From Terriglobia bacterium (GTDB taxonomy: Bacteria > Acidobacteriota > Terriglobia > Acidiferrales > UBA7541), in the NCBI GenBank assembly GCA_020073705.1, contig JAIQES010000004.1, positions 54,319-118,318 of the forward strand: a stretch of 64,000 bases of DNA, written 5' to 3'. Below the pieces are notes generated by a model, which was not told the origin of the DNA, ran no database searches, and saw only the letters and a list, made by a program, of their open reading frames with translations. Positions 9,744 through 22,001 of the stretch are shown here, one piece after another (position 1 is the stretch's first letter; each line of letters begins with the position of its first letter). Both the position numbers and the translations under genes were made by a program.

Positions 9744-11681
9744 TTATCGATTCAAATTCGTTCTTGTACTCACCGGCTGTGTGACGTTCGCATCTTGTTT
9801 CGGATCCAGGTGCGCGTGGGCCTGCGCCAGCCCGGGATGGGGACCATGATCCGGCGGAATCTCGATGCGCTGATAATTGACCGTATAGTTCTGAATCCTT
9901 TGCGCGGTCTTCTTGTCATAATACGCTTTGATGATATCGCGCGCCACCGGAGCCGCTGCGGAAGCGCCGTGCTGTCCGCCCTGCACAAGAACGGAGACGA
10001 TGATTTCGGGATTACGCCGCGGCGCGTAGCCGACAAACCACGCATTGTCGTTCAAGTCTGACGAACGTCCAGCGCGCTGCTTCCCCTCATTGCTGATCAC
10101 TTGCGCGCTGCCGGTCTTGCCGCAAAATTCCACGCCCTGTAGCTTGACCAGCCCAGCCGTGCCGCCTTCGTTCACGACGCCGTACATCCCTTGTGTTACC
10201 TGCTCGGTCGTATTCTCCAGCAGCGGGAAATCGACCTCCGGCACAGGCTGATTGGTCATCAGCAAGTGGGGCTGTTTGAAAATGCCTCCCATGGCGATGC
10301 CGCCAATCGTGCGCGCCAGTTGTAACGGGGTAGTCGTGACAGAACCCTGGCCGATAGCGACAGAAATCGTCTCTCCGGCATACCACTTCTCGTGGAAGAC
10401 GCGCTCCTTCCACTGCTCCGATGGCATCATGCCCGTTTCTTCCGATGGCAGATCAATACCCGTCCTGTGGCCCAGGCCAAGCTGCATGGCGTAGTAGGAG
10501 ATGCGATCGATGCCCAGCGCCTTGCCGACGTTGTAGAAGAACACATCACAGGAATGCACGATCGCATTATGCAGACCCACCGTTCCGTGCCCCTTCTTTT
10601 CCCAGCAGTGGAACGTGCGGCCGTAAAACGATGCCTGCCCCGGACAAAACACCGTGAAATTCTCGGGAATCACTTTCGACTCGAGCATTGCCGTTGCCAT
10701 GATGATCTTGAAGACGGAGCCGGGCGCGAGTTGCGCCTGAATCGCCCGGTTCAGCAGAGGCCGGTCAGGATCCTCATTCAATTGCGCCCATTGATCGCGC
10801 GAGATGCGAATGGCGAAGTCATTTGGATTATATGCGGGGCGGCTCACCATGGCGAGCACTTCGCCGGTTCGCGGGTTGAGCACAACCACGGCGCCCTTGC
10901 GCCCGTTGAGCGCGGCCTCGGCCGCGACCTGCAAATCGTAGTCAATCGTCAGCTTGATCGGCTTGCCGGAAATCGCGTCCTGTTGCTCCAACCGGCCCAC
11001 TTCCCTGCCGATACTGTTAACGATCACGCGCCGCAAACCGTCGGTGCCCATCAGGGTGTCATTGTATTGCCGCTCGAGTCCTGTTTTCCCGACGATGTCT
11101 CCGGGACGCAGCTTGGAATCGGAGTCTTCCACCTGTTCGGCGCTTACTTCGCCGACGTACCCGCTCACGTGTGCCAGGAAGCTGTCGCGCGGATAGCGGC
11201 GGCGGTGGACCATCAGCATTTCGAGTATGGGAATATCAGCGCGGTGTGATTCGATAAAGGCGATGTCGGAGGGGCTGGCCTCCGGCTTGATCACAATGGG
11301 CTGAAATTTCGGCATGGCCTTGGCCGCGTCGATCTCCTGATGGACGTCGTCGAGTGTCATGCTCAGTCCATCGGCGATCTGCGGCAGCAAGCGCTCCAAC
11401 TCGGCTGGATCGTCTCGCAACAGAAGGACACTGAACGAAGGATAATTGTCCACCAGGACGCGGCCCTCGCGGTCGAGCATCGAGCCTCGGGGCGCGATAA
11501 TCGGAATCGACCGGACGCGGTTGCGTTCTGCCATTTGCGCGTAGCGATCCGAATCGATAATCTGCAGCTTCCAGAAACCGAGTAGCAGCAGCGCAATCAT
11601 CCCCACGACGACATAGGAAGCGATGGCTAGCCGTCCCTGCGGTATGCGTTTGTCATTTTGAAAAGAGATTGGCACATCCAC
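9744..11681 (-). CDS. mrdA: penicillin-binding protein 2
   Basis: APRGSMLDREGRVLV, APGSVFKIIMATAML (SxxK), SCDVFFYNVG (SxN), CGKTGSAQ (KTG). Confidence 0.93.
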   Translation of the reverse strand: MDVPISFQNDKRIPQGRLAIASYVVVGMIALLLLGFWKLQIIDSDRYAQMAERNRVRSIPIIAPRGSMLDREGRVLVDNYPSFSVLLLRDDPAELERLLPQIADGLSMTLDDVHQEIDAAKAMPKFQPIVIKPEASPSDIAFIESHRADIPILEMLMVHRRRYPRDSFLAHVSGYVGEVSAEQVEDSDSKLRPGDIVGKTGLERQYNDTLMGTDGLRRVIVNSIGREVGRLEQQDAISGKPIKLTIDYDLQVAAEAALNGRKGAVVVLNPRTGEVLAMVSRPAYNPNDFAIRISRDQWAQLNEDPDRPLLNRAIQAQLAPGSVFKIIMATAMLESKVIPENFTVFCPGQASFYGRTFHCWEKKGHGTVGLHNAIVHSCDVFFYNVGKALGIDRISYYAMQLGLGHRTGIDLPSEETGMMPSEQWKERVFHEKWYAGETISVAIGQGSVTTTPLQLARTIGGIAMGGIFKQPHLLMTNQPVPEVDFPLLENTTEQVTQGMYGVVNEGGTAGLVKLQGVEFCGKTGSAQVISNEGKQRAGRSSDLNDNAWFVGYAPRRNPEIIVSVLVQGGQHGASAAAPVARDIIKAYYDKKTAQRIQNYTVNYQRIEIPPDHGPHPGLAQAHAHLDPKQDANVTQPVSTRTNLNR

Positions 11682-11911
11682 TCCGCGCCGCGGTGGACGG
11701 CGCGTAACCTGCCGACTCCTGCTTTCACCTAACCATCATCCACACTAGCATTTGCACCATGGGTGTGCAAGGCGTTGCGCATCGTATCGGATAACCACCG
11801 GCCACAATAAGACAGGGGGGAGTTTTCCTGGCGAGCTGTCGCGCCAGCTCCTGAACGCCCTTGATGAGTTTCGCGCCCTGGGAATTGACTTGCCTGATAC
11901 TTGGAGGGAGA

Positions 11912-12433
11912 TTAGTGCTTTGCTGCTTTCCACACCCCAATCCCAATAATCGCAGCGATAATTACACCGATAATGCCGAGGGTTCTAAATTTTGAGCGCG
12001 CGCCGGCGGTCATCCCTGATTTCGGCTCCCGCTTACGTTCGAGGTCTGCAGTAGGGATGAGCAACGGGTTGTCGGGTGACCATATAGTGGCACCCTGTCC
12101 AAACTCGGGTTTTAGAGAGAGGTAGCACTCGACCGTTTGAGTCTCGCGAACGAGCGCGGTGTACCGAAGATTTGGTTCCCTCCTTAGCGTTAGGCATTTG
12201 TATTCGGTGCCGCCTTGTACCCTATAGCAAAGCCAGGATTGCAGTATGGCGCGATCACTTATGATGTCGAATCCGAGGTGCACACCGATGGCGTGCCCTT
12301 TCGCGTCCGTGGAAACATATTCTTCGACAACCATTGCTGTCGGACCTACCGATTGCGATTTGAGGGGGCTGACAAACAAGGCCAGGGCGATCACACAACT
12401 TATGAGCCTACGAAATGGCTTGCAGACTTGCAC
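11912..12433 (-). CDS. hypothetical protein with N-terminal signal and C-terminal TM helix
   Basis: ORF in operon orientation; MQVCKPFRRLISCVIALALFVSPLKSQ...TLGIIGVIIAAIIGIGVWKAAKH. Confidence 0.55.
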   Translation of the reverse strand: MQVCKPFRRLISCVIALALFVSPLKSQSVGPTAMVVEEYVSTDAKGHAIGVHLGFDIISDRAILQSWLCYRVQGGTEYKCLTLRREPNLRYTALVRETQTVECYLSLKPEFGQGATIWSPDNPLLIPTADLERKREPKSGMTAGARSKFRTLGIIGVIIAAIIGIGVWKAAKH

Positions 12434-12436
12434 TAC

Positions 12437-13153
12437 TCAAGCTCCAATCACCTTTTCGAGCAAGTTCCAATAGATCCGTCCGAAGATGAGATATCTAAAT
12501 GCTAGCGCCTGTATAATCAAGGTACCCAGCAGTGCGAGCGTGATTTTCAGTTTCGGGGCGGGATAGTCAGTACATGAAATCAACAGTTTTCTGAGACGCA
12601 GCAAGAAGAAGATGACGAACAATATGGCAGATAGCATTTCTATTGAGACTCTGAAGATAAGCCAAGAACTGGCTTCTTCTGAGCTCACAAGATCCACAAT
12701 CGAAGCAGAAAAGTATGGATTACTCGGATCACGCAACAAACTAAGTCGGTCGATTGCGTGATTCAGGACCTCACTGCTCAAAATCATCACAACAGGAATG
12801 AGGCCCGATAGAGTGTATAAGGCCATAGAAGCTGCTCTGAAGTATTCGATTCGCACTCCAAAAGCTCGCAGGAAGCTGATTAACAGCAAAACAAATATCA
12901 TTGCACTGAGAATGTGAGACACCGCATACATTGGTAGACCCCACAGTTGGGTAAAGGTTATTTGAGGACCGTGTGCGGCTACGACGAGAAATTCAACACC
13001 GGCAGTGACGGTTACGCCGACCAAGCAAGCCTCTGTGGCCTCCAGGAAATCCACCCGCGTCTTGATTGTATCCGGGTCCAGTCTCCAGATAAGCAGTCCC
13101 CTGGCAAACCAGTTTTCAACGTACGATGGGATTAGTCGGCCGGATTCTGACAT
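12437..13153 (-). CDS. hypothetical multi-pass membrane protein
   Basis: Several hydrophobic segments (ILSAMIFVLLLISFLRAF, LSAILFVIFFLLRLRKLL); 3-nt gap to the next gene. Confidence 0.6.
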   Translation of the reverse strand: MSESGRLIPSYVENWFARGLLIWRLDPDTIKTRVDFLEATEACLVGVTVTAGVEFLVVAAHGPQITFTQLWGLPMYAVSHILSAMIFVLLLISFLRAFGVRIEYFRAASMALYTLSGLIPVVMILSSEVLNHAIDRLSLLRDPSNPYFSASIVDLVSSEEASSWLIFRVSIEMLSAILFVIFFLLRLRKLLISCTDYPAPKLKITLALLGTLIIQALAFRYLIFGRIYWNLLEKVIGA

Positions 13154-13176
13154 ATATTATTATTGTAAAAGTAACG

Positions 13177-13196
13177 TAGATGCATCTATCCGTCAA
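13177..13196 (-). promoter_or_regulatory. candidate promoter with palindromic operator for the 13153 gene
   Basis: Minus strand TTGACG, 17-nt spacer containing the perfect palindrome TAGATGCATCTA, then TACTTT; start codon at 13153. Confidence 0.3.
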
Positions 13197-13295
13197 GGAA
13201 ACCGACAACCGCTCGCCTGTATGTGTAGGTCACTCCCGCGCCACACCAACGCCCCATTGGTGCCGTGCGAGAGTTGCACGTCCATGTTGGATCAC

Positions 13296-13826
13296 TCAGG
13301 AGGGCTTGCGGAAGCGATCGAGCAGGGGAAACAGCGCGATGGCGATGAAAGCGTTGACCACCGACGCAATTAGGATCGGGATTGTAATGTAGCTCTCACC
13401 ATGTCGAGCAAGCAGAAGACGGCTCGTCAGTGTGAATACGGCATGGTGGAACAGATAAAATCCAATCGTCAAAAGGAAGCGGGCGATGGGATGTTCGACG
13501 TCGATGCGCGCGCCGATCGAGGAGCCGGCAAATCCGACAACCGTTTTCGCAATGCCATAAAGCCCAAGAGGCGTGCGGCTCAGGCTATCCTGCAGAAGTC
13601 CGACCACCATACCGAGCAGCAAGCCCGACGATGGATTGCGCTTGCTGAGTGCGAAGTAGAGCGTTACGAGCAGCGGCAGTTCGAGATAGCCGGCCCAGCG
13701 GAAATGCACCGGCAAAAATGCCTGAAGCACCAACGCCAGCACCACGGCCGCGGGAACGACTCCGCCGTAATATTTGTGCACTTCAATGTGCGGCTCGGGC
13801 CCGGAATATACTTCGCTGTTTTCCAT
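13296..13826 (-). CDS. mreD: rod shape-determining protein MreD
   Basis: Small multi-TM protein directly downstream of mreC; LGMVVGLLQDSLSRTPLGLYGIAKTVVGF. Confidence 0.85.
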   Translation of the reverse strand: MENSEVYSGPEPHIEVHKYYGGVVPAAVVLALVLQAFLPVHFRWAGYLELPLLVTLYFALSKRNPSSGLLLGMVVGLLQDSLSRTPLGLYGIAKTVVGFAGSSIGARIDVEHPIARFLLTIGFYLFHHAVFTLTSRLLLARHGESYITIPILIASVVNAFIAIALFPLLDRFRKPS

Positions 13827-13855
13827 TCGCTTGCGCTCAATGTCTCACAGCGGAA

Positions 13856-14764
13856 TTACCGCGTATTCGCCTGAGTCTTTGCCGCCGCCGGCGGCGCAGG
13901 TGACGGCGCTGGATTTACTTCTGCTTCCTTCTTTGAATCCAATTCCTGCTGCGTGAACAGGACCAGGACTTCCTCGAGACGGTCCAGGTGTGCGGCCGGT
14001 TTGACGCGAATCTGCATGAACGGCGTCTTGCGGTCCGGTGTCGCTTCCACCACCGTGCCAACCGGCAGATCTTTCGGGAAAATGCGGTCCTGTCCCGAAG
14101 TCAGCACCGCTTCGCCGACTGAGACTTTCTCATCGTTGCTCACATAATCCAGCGAAAGCTGCGGTCCGCCAGTGCCTTTCAGGGGTGCTTGCGTTCGTGT
14201 GGCAGCCAACAGCGCGCCCACGCCGCTTTCCTTGTCGCCAAGCAGCAGCACCTGCGATGTATCGGGATAGACGGCGAGAATTTTTCCAACCACGCCGTCA
14301 GGCGTAATTACTCCCATGTTGCGGCGAATGCCGTCGCGCGAGCCGCGGTTGATATACACGATAAGACTTCCGGGGTCCGGACTGGCGCCGATCACACGGG
14401 CGGCAGCCATCGGCACTTCGGCATGGGCGTTGCGGAAATTCAGCAGACCGGCCAGCCGGTCGGCTTCGAGTGCGCGGCCCTCCAATTCGGCGTTCCGCAC
14501 TTTCAACCGGCCCAATTCCGCGCGCAGTGCCTCGTTGTCTTGCATTGCGTGGCGTAAGCCAATGTAGCCGCCCCAACCATGCTCGATTTTATAAACGGCC
14601 CAGGCTCCGGCGCGCTGCACCGGTGAAATCAGTTCGACGGCCCAGACGCGGATCAGCCGCACCTGTTGCTCGCGCTTGATCTGCACAGCGAGCAGCAGCA
14701 CCTGTGCGACGATGATGCCCGCCAGCAGCGTCAAGGACTTGTGTCGTGAGGGAATCGCAATCAT
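13856..14764 (-). CDS. mreC: rod shape-determining protein MreC
   Basis: ARVIGASPDPGSLIVYINRGSRDGIRRNMGVITPDGVVGKI; position between mreB and mreD. Confidence 0.92.
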   Translation of the reverse strand: MIAIPSRHKSLTLLAGIIVAQVLLLAVQIKREQQVRLIRVWAVELISPVQRAGAWAVYKIEHGWGGYIGLRHAMQDNEALRAELGRLKVRNAELEGRALEADRLAGLLNFRNAHAEVPMAAARVIGASPDPGSLIVYINRGSRDGIRRNMGVITPDGVVGKILAVYPDTSQVLLLGDKESGVGALLAATRTQAPLKGTGGPQLSLDYVSNDEKVSVGEAVLTSGQDRIFPKDLPVGTVVEATPDRKTPFMQIRVKPAAHLDRLEEVLVLFTQQELDSKKEAEVNPAPSPAPPAAAKTQANTR

Positions 14765-14802
14765 CGCAGGAAACTGTCAACCTTCAAGAAGTCTGTCACC
14801 GG

Positions 14803-17230
<2,428 letters not shown>

Positions 17231-17566
17231 GGAACAAATTCTTATTTTTCAGCCGAATCTAAAATTTAGCATAGCGCTCTGGGACCCGCAAACAACACAG
17301 GGCCATGCAGTTTCCCGCCGCGCAATACGCGGATTGCCGCCCTCGAAATTCGCGTCCCGCTGTCCCTCTTATTGTGGGCGAGCAGGGTTGGCCGGGACTC
17401 AGTTTACATATCCTTCCCGTCGCGGGAAGCGTTCCTAAAGAATTGGGATTGAGTGTGCGTCCTTGCCTCCACTATAATACATCGTTTCGCTATTAGGTGC
17501 GGCGGCCCCCCTGTTCTCTGGGCAACCGGAAGATGCGGGGTGTGTCGCGCGGGAGGCTTGCCGGAC

Positions 17567-19486
17567 GTGTGGGACGCTCTGCGTAAAAAGAAAATCGGCG
17601 TGCGGATTTTGCTGGGAGTTGTCGTCGGATTTCTGGGGATTGGGATGCTGCTGTACCTCGTGCCGGGGCAGACCGGCACGGAGATTACCGGAGCGGATGT
17701 CGTCGCCCAAGTCGGGGACCAGACGATCACAATCTCCGACGTCCGGGACCAATTGAATCGGATTTCGCGCAATGGTCAGATCCCTCGCAGTCTTTTGTCA
17801 TTGTACGCGCAACAGGTGCTGCAGCAACTCATCTATGAACGGAGCCTGGCGCTTGAGGCGGACCGGCTGGGCATGCGGGTGACCGACGAAGAGCACGCTC
17901 AGCGGCTTCGTGAACTGATCCCTACAGCGTATTCCGGCGACACATTTATCGGTATGGACCGCTACGCCGCGGAAGTCCAGACGCGATTTCAGATGGGTGT
18001 GCCGGAATTCGAGTCTTTGGTGAGAGATGGCCTGCTCGAGCAGAAATTCCAGCAATTAGTGACGGACGGCATCACTGTCAGCGATAAAGAAGTGCAGGAG
18101 GAATACCGACGCGACAACGAGAAGATCAAGATCGATTACGTTGTAATCAAGCCGGACGATCTGGCGTCCAAAATCGAAGCTTCCGACGTCGAGCTGACGG
18201 CGTACTTCGAAAAGAACAAGGGGCGGTATGTGGTTTCTGAGCGCAGGACCGTGAGCTACGCGATCCTCGATTTCGCGCAACTTCGTCAGCGCGCCCAGGT
18301 GTCTGAGGACGAGGAGAAGGCTTTCTACCAGGACCACATCGACCGCTACAAGCTGGAAGACCGCGCGCATGTCGCTCACATTCTATTCAAGACCGTCGGC
18401 AAGACCGACGCCGAGGTTGCCGAGATAAAAAAGAAAGCCGAAGACGTACTCAACAAGGCAAAGCACGGCGGGAATTTTGCTGATCTTGCCAAGCAATACT
18501 CGGAAGACACAACCAAGGACAAGGGCGGAGATTTGGGTTGGATTGTGCGCGGACAGACCGTGCCTGAATTTGAGGCCGCGGCATTCAGCCTGCCGAAAGG
18601 CTCCATCTCGGCTTTGGTCAAAACTCAATATGGCTTCCACATCATCCAGGTCATCGATCGACAGATGGCCCGCACGCAGACCTTTGACGAGGTCAAGGCC
18701 GCGATCCAGTCGCAATTGCAGCAGGAAAAGGCCGAGCAGCTTGGCGAAACCCTCTCCACGCAAATCGCCGAAGAAATCCGCCGCAGCGGCCGCATCCCGA
18801 TCGACGAACTTGCCAAGAAATTCAATCTCACGGCCGGCGAGGCGAAACTCGTCGAGACGAATCAGCCCCTTCCGGAACTGGGCAGCTCCCCCGCCCTTCT
18901 TGATAATATCTTCCGCCTGCGCGTAGGCGACTTGAGCGCCCCACTGCGTACAGACCGCGGCTACGTGGTCCTGACCGTCAAGGATATTCAACCGGCGCAT
19001 CCGGCTTCGCTGGCCGAAGTCCGTGACCGCGTATTGGGCGACTACCGCCATGAAAAGGCCGTGGACCTCGCAAAGGCCCGTGCCGAGGAACTCGTCAAAC
19101 GCGCGAAGGCGGGTGAGAACTTTACTTCGGCAGCCAAGTCCCTCGGTTTCGAGATGAAGACGAGCGAGCCGTTCCCACGAACCGGATCAATTCCCGACCT
19201 CGGCAGTGCGAAGCAGTTCTCCGCCGCTTTTGCTCTTACGGTTGGTCAGGCGGGAGATCCGGTCTTCCTGGGAACCAATTGGGTCGTCTATCGAGTCGCC
19301 CAACACGACCCCGTCAGTCAAGCCGATTTCGCAAAGCAGAAATCGGCGATGGAGACGAAGGCGCTGCAGGCGAAACGCCAGACTGCTTACGAAATGTTCC
19401 GGTCTTCCTTGGAAACGCGCCTCCGGCAGGAGGGCAAGTTGCGCGTGAATCAGGACAATATGAAGCGGCTGACGACCCCTGCTTAG
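17567..19486 (+). CDS. SurA/PpiD-like periplasmic peptidyl-prolyl cis-trans isomerase (parvulin domain)
   Basis: GTG start after gggagg RBS (VWDALRKKKIGVRILL); parvulin core HVAHILFKTVGKTDAE...FADLAKQYSEDTTKDKGGDLGWIVRGQTVPEFEAAAFSLPKGSIS. Confidence 0.88.
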   Translation: MWDALRKKKIGVRILLGVVVGFLGIGMLLYLVPGQTGTEITGADVVAQVGDQTITISDVRDQLNRISRNGQIPRSLLSLYAQQVLQQLIYERSLALEADRLGMRVTDEEHAQRLRELIPTAYSGDTFIGMDRYAAEVQTRFQMGVPEFESLVRDGLLEQKFQQLVTDGITVSDKEVQEEYRRDNEKIKIDYVVIKPDDLASKIEASDVELTAYFEKNKGRYVVSERRTVSYAILDFAQLRQRAQVSEDEEKAFYQDHIDRYKLEDRAHVAHILFKTVGKTDAEVAEIKKKAEDVLNKAKHGGNFADLAKQYSEDTTKDKGGDLGWIVRGQTVPEFEAAAFSLPKGSISALVKTQYGFHIIQVIDRQMARTQTFDEVKAAIQSQLQQEKAEQLGETLSTQIAEEIRRSGRIPIDELAKKFNLTAGEAKLVETNQPLPELGSSPALLDNIFRLRVGDLSAPLRTDRGYVVLTVKDIQPAHPASLAEVRDRVLGDYRHEKAVDLAKARAEELVKRAKAGENFTSAAKSLGFEMKTSEPFPRTGSIPDLGSAKQFSAAFALTVGQAGDPVFLGTNWVVYRVAQHDPVSQADFAKQKSAMETKALQAKRQTAYEMFRSSLETRLRQEGKLRVNQDNMKRLTTPA

Positions 19487-19788
19487 CAATCTAACTATAA
19501 GACAATAAGGTAGTTATTTACTTTCCGGCGTGGCTTGCATTTGGCCTCGCCATAAGCTAGCATATTTTTGTCTGGAGTCTTAAGCCCTACGCCAGAGGGG
19601 TCAAGAACTTGAGGCTCTCACCTTCCCAGCGTTCATTTTTCTGACGCACCAGGTTCTTTTGACTCCAACCGGGGTTCTTTATGGATGGACAGTGTTTGAC
19701 GTATCCGTGGTTCATCGCAGAGGGAGCATTACCCTGGCAGCAAGGACAGTCCGGAAGGGCATGATTCAGGAATTCCGTGAGGTGCAAG

Positions 19789-20211
19789 ATGCCGGTAAAG
19801 GCGAATCATCGTAATGAGTACCAATGCACGATTGAAGTGAACCAGAACGGGAAGTACTGCGTGCGGGTACGAGCCATGTTCACTCGGAAGGGTTGGACCC
19901 TGCCGGTCTATTTCCTTGCCTCCACGTTTGACCGCTCCATGACGAAGCTGGAACAAACCCTGCAATTTCTGCAGCAACAGGAAGAAAGGCTCTGGTTTTG
20001 GGGCGTCGATCGTTCCGACGACCCGAACTTTTCCGCGGAGTTGGTGCAAGAGGCCGGACTGCGCTTGGACCGCCGCGCCGAATTCCCTCGCAGGTCAGCG
20101 AACGTTACGCTTTCGCCGGAGCAGCGCGTCCCGGCTGTATTGCTGGCTCCGGTCCGCCGTGGCCTGGCGCATTCGATTGATACCGGACGTGTCAGCGTCG
20201 CCGGAAATTAA
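19789..20211 (+). CDS. hypothetical protein
   Basis: ORF MPVKANHRNEYQCTIEVNQNGKYCVRVRAMFTRKGWTLPVYFLASTFDRSMTKLEQTLQFLQQQEERLWFWGVD; globular composition. Confidence 0.5.
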   Translation: MPVKANHRNEYQCTIEVNQNGKYCVRVRAMFTRKGWTLPVYFLASTFDRSMTKLEQTLQFLQQQEERLWFWGVDRSDDPNFSAELVQEAGLRLDRRAEFPRRSANVTLSPEQRVPAVLLAPVRRGLAHSIDTGRVSVAGN

Positions 20212-20589
20212 AAGTAATTGGAAGGTTTTGATCGGATCGCATCCGCTATCGCCCGCTCTGTTTATAGACCAGCGCACTACCAATGGCGTCACCAAGACGA
20301 CAACCTACGCGACACCGTCAGTGAATTACAGTGTGCAGTTTTCGCCGAAAGAACCGAATTCAAAAGCCCCACACTCGCGTTCCGCGACCATGGGGCACCC
20401 GGCAACAAATCTGGGTGCCAAAAACGTCCAGCCTAACCGCGCAAAATGGACCCCTCAGTGGAATTTTACGGATGTTTGCCGGACCGTGGCGGAAAGCAAA
20501 ATGCGGTTGGCTAGGGGTATAGCCAGGCAGATAAGACCTTCCAAATCCTCTGCAGAACGGGACAAGTCGCCGGACATGCAAGACCAGGA

Positions 20590-20784
20590 TCAATACCGCG
20601 TGGGCTTCTCGGTGTTCTGCCCCACCATAATTCTTCCCACACTTGCCACGCCCGGTTGATAGGAGTTTTTCATCTTCTTGGCATCGGCACGGGCGGCACT
20701 TTTCGCCGCTTCCACATCAGCAAAGCCGCCATCGCGTTTCAGGACGACGTTGTTTGAATTGCGAATCTCGTAGAACCATGCCAC
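20590..20784 (-). CDS. small hypothetical protein (64 aa)
   Basis: MAWFYEIRNSNNVVLKRDGGFADVEAAKSAARADAKKMKNSYQPGVASVGRIMVGQNTEKPTRY; protein-like composition. Confidence 0.5.
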   Translation of the reverse strand: MAWFYEIRNSNNVVLKRDGGFADVEAAKSAARADAKKMKNSYQPGVASVGRIMVGQNTEKPTRY

Positions 20785-20872
20785 AGATGTTTAATCCTTT
20801 CAGTTCCGGTGTGAATCGGATGAGTTGCTGCAAGGCGGAGAATTAATCAGGTCGTCGTACATGAGATAATCC

Positions 20873-20972
20873 ATCCCTCCGACCCTTCGAAATCCGCGAA
20901 GGAGCGGCCACCCGGAAGTTCAAAGGCTGGCCCACCCGCGTGACAGAAAGTTCAAAGCGTGGCGCACCCGAC
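20873..20972. repeat. GGGGCACCC/GTTCAAA dispersed repeat, degenerate copy
   Basis: tccctccgacccttcgaaatccgcgaaggagcggccacccggaagttcaaaggctggcccacccg...gaaagttcaaagcgtggcgcacccg. Confidence 0.55.
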
Positions 20973-20977
20973 AATAA

Positions 20978-21613
20978 TTACTTTCGATCTTGTATTGCCG
21001 CGTGTGCACGGGCTATGTTGTCAGCGATGTGCGCCTCTTGAAACGTCACATCAAACGGATTGCCGCGTTTGTCTACATACATCCATCTATTATTCTGAAA
21101 ATTGTTAGGGTCTGACTTCAGCTGTTGCAATAATTCTTGCGTAGTTTGGTATTCTTTCAGAGCGGCTTGCCATTCCTTCTTATCTTCGAGCATACTTGCG
21201 CGCTCATAATGGCCGAATGGATTAGCTGGATCGATTTCCAGTGCAGCGTCAAGGGCTGATGTTTGTTTTTCTCTTAAGCCTCTCCGTTTATACACGGCAT
21301 ATGCCACATACTGGTCTATCGAGTTCCCCGGGTCTAATCGCATAGCCGTCTGAATTTCGCGCTCAAAGTTCTTAAAGTCATCTAACGAATCATAGGCGAT
21401 AGCAGCCTGGTTATGAAGAAACGCCGATTGCGGATCGCGCTCCAGGTCCTTTCGGATATTATCCAATTGCGTTTGCGGGTCAAGGTTCAGGACTTTGTGT
21501 TGTGGCTCATTGCTCAAAATGGGGTTCTGCGCAGGTGTACTGGACTGTTTGCTACATGAGAGCATGAGTTGCGCCGAAAGAAATCCCGCCGCAAGTAACA
21601 ATTTGGTTTTCAT
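20978..21613 (-). CDS. TPR-like lipoprotein
   Basis: Lipoprotein-like N-terminus MKTKLLLAAGFLSAQLMLSCSKQ; tandem TPR-like helices (IDQYVAYAVYKRRGLREKQTSALDAALEIDPANPFGHYERA). Confidence 0.65.
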   Translation of the reverse strand: MKTKLLLAAGFLSAQLMLSCSKQSSTPAQNPILSNEPQHKVLNLDPQTQLDNIRKDLERDPQSAFLHNQAAIAYDSLDDFKNFEREIQTAMRLDPGNSIDQYVAYAVYKRRGLREKQTSALDAALEIDPANPFGHYERASMLEDKKEWQAALKEYQTTQELLQQLKSDPNNFQNNRWMYVDKRGNPFDVTFQEAHIADNIARAHAAIQDRK

Positions 21614-21791
21614 CCTTCCCTCATCAATTCTCACGGAGATGGTGGCCTGCAGAAACAGTCCACGTTGGTTCTGTTCGGGTCGGTTCCCCCTTTTGAGGCG
21701 GGTGGCCCGGCCTTTCGTTGCTTCTTGAGCGCGCTTCACGGACGGATAATAGCATTGCTATAGATTGACAGCGAGTTACAAACCAGGGTTT

Positions 21792-21945
21792 GGGTGCCCC
21801 GTCCTTGACGCTTTTTCAAGGGCGGGGTTCTTGGTTTGCATTTCTATACGCAGGTGAGTATGACACTGACAAAGACCCCGCCCTTCCAACAACGAAGGAC
21901 GGGGCACCCAAAATTCAAAGTCAAAGCCCGGGCCACCCGCCAGCG
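21792..21945. repeat. GGGGCACCC/GTTCAAA dispersed repeat with long inverted repeat
   Basis: gggtgccccgtccttgacgctttttcaagggcggggttcttggttt pairs with acaaagaccccgcccttccaacaacgaaggacggggcaccc; then attcaaagtcaaagcccgggccacccg. Confidence 0.8.
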
Positions 21946-22001
21946 TCACCTGATAATCAGCTGCTTGACACTGCGCTAAGACCCCATATAATCAGCGATT
22001 A

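Noticed and set aside
19587-19787. 66-aa minus-strand ORF with CPCC motif
   Set aside because: Cys pattern is suggestive but there is no family recognition; too short to support
20159-20659. 166-aa ORF on + strand
   Set aside because: Translates repeat-derived sequence and overlaps the better-supported 19789-20211 and 20590-20784 ORFs
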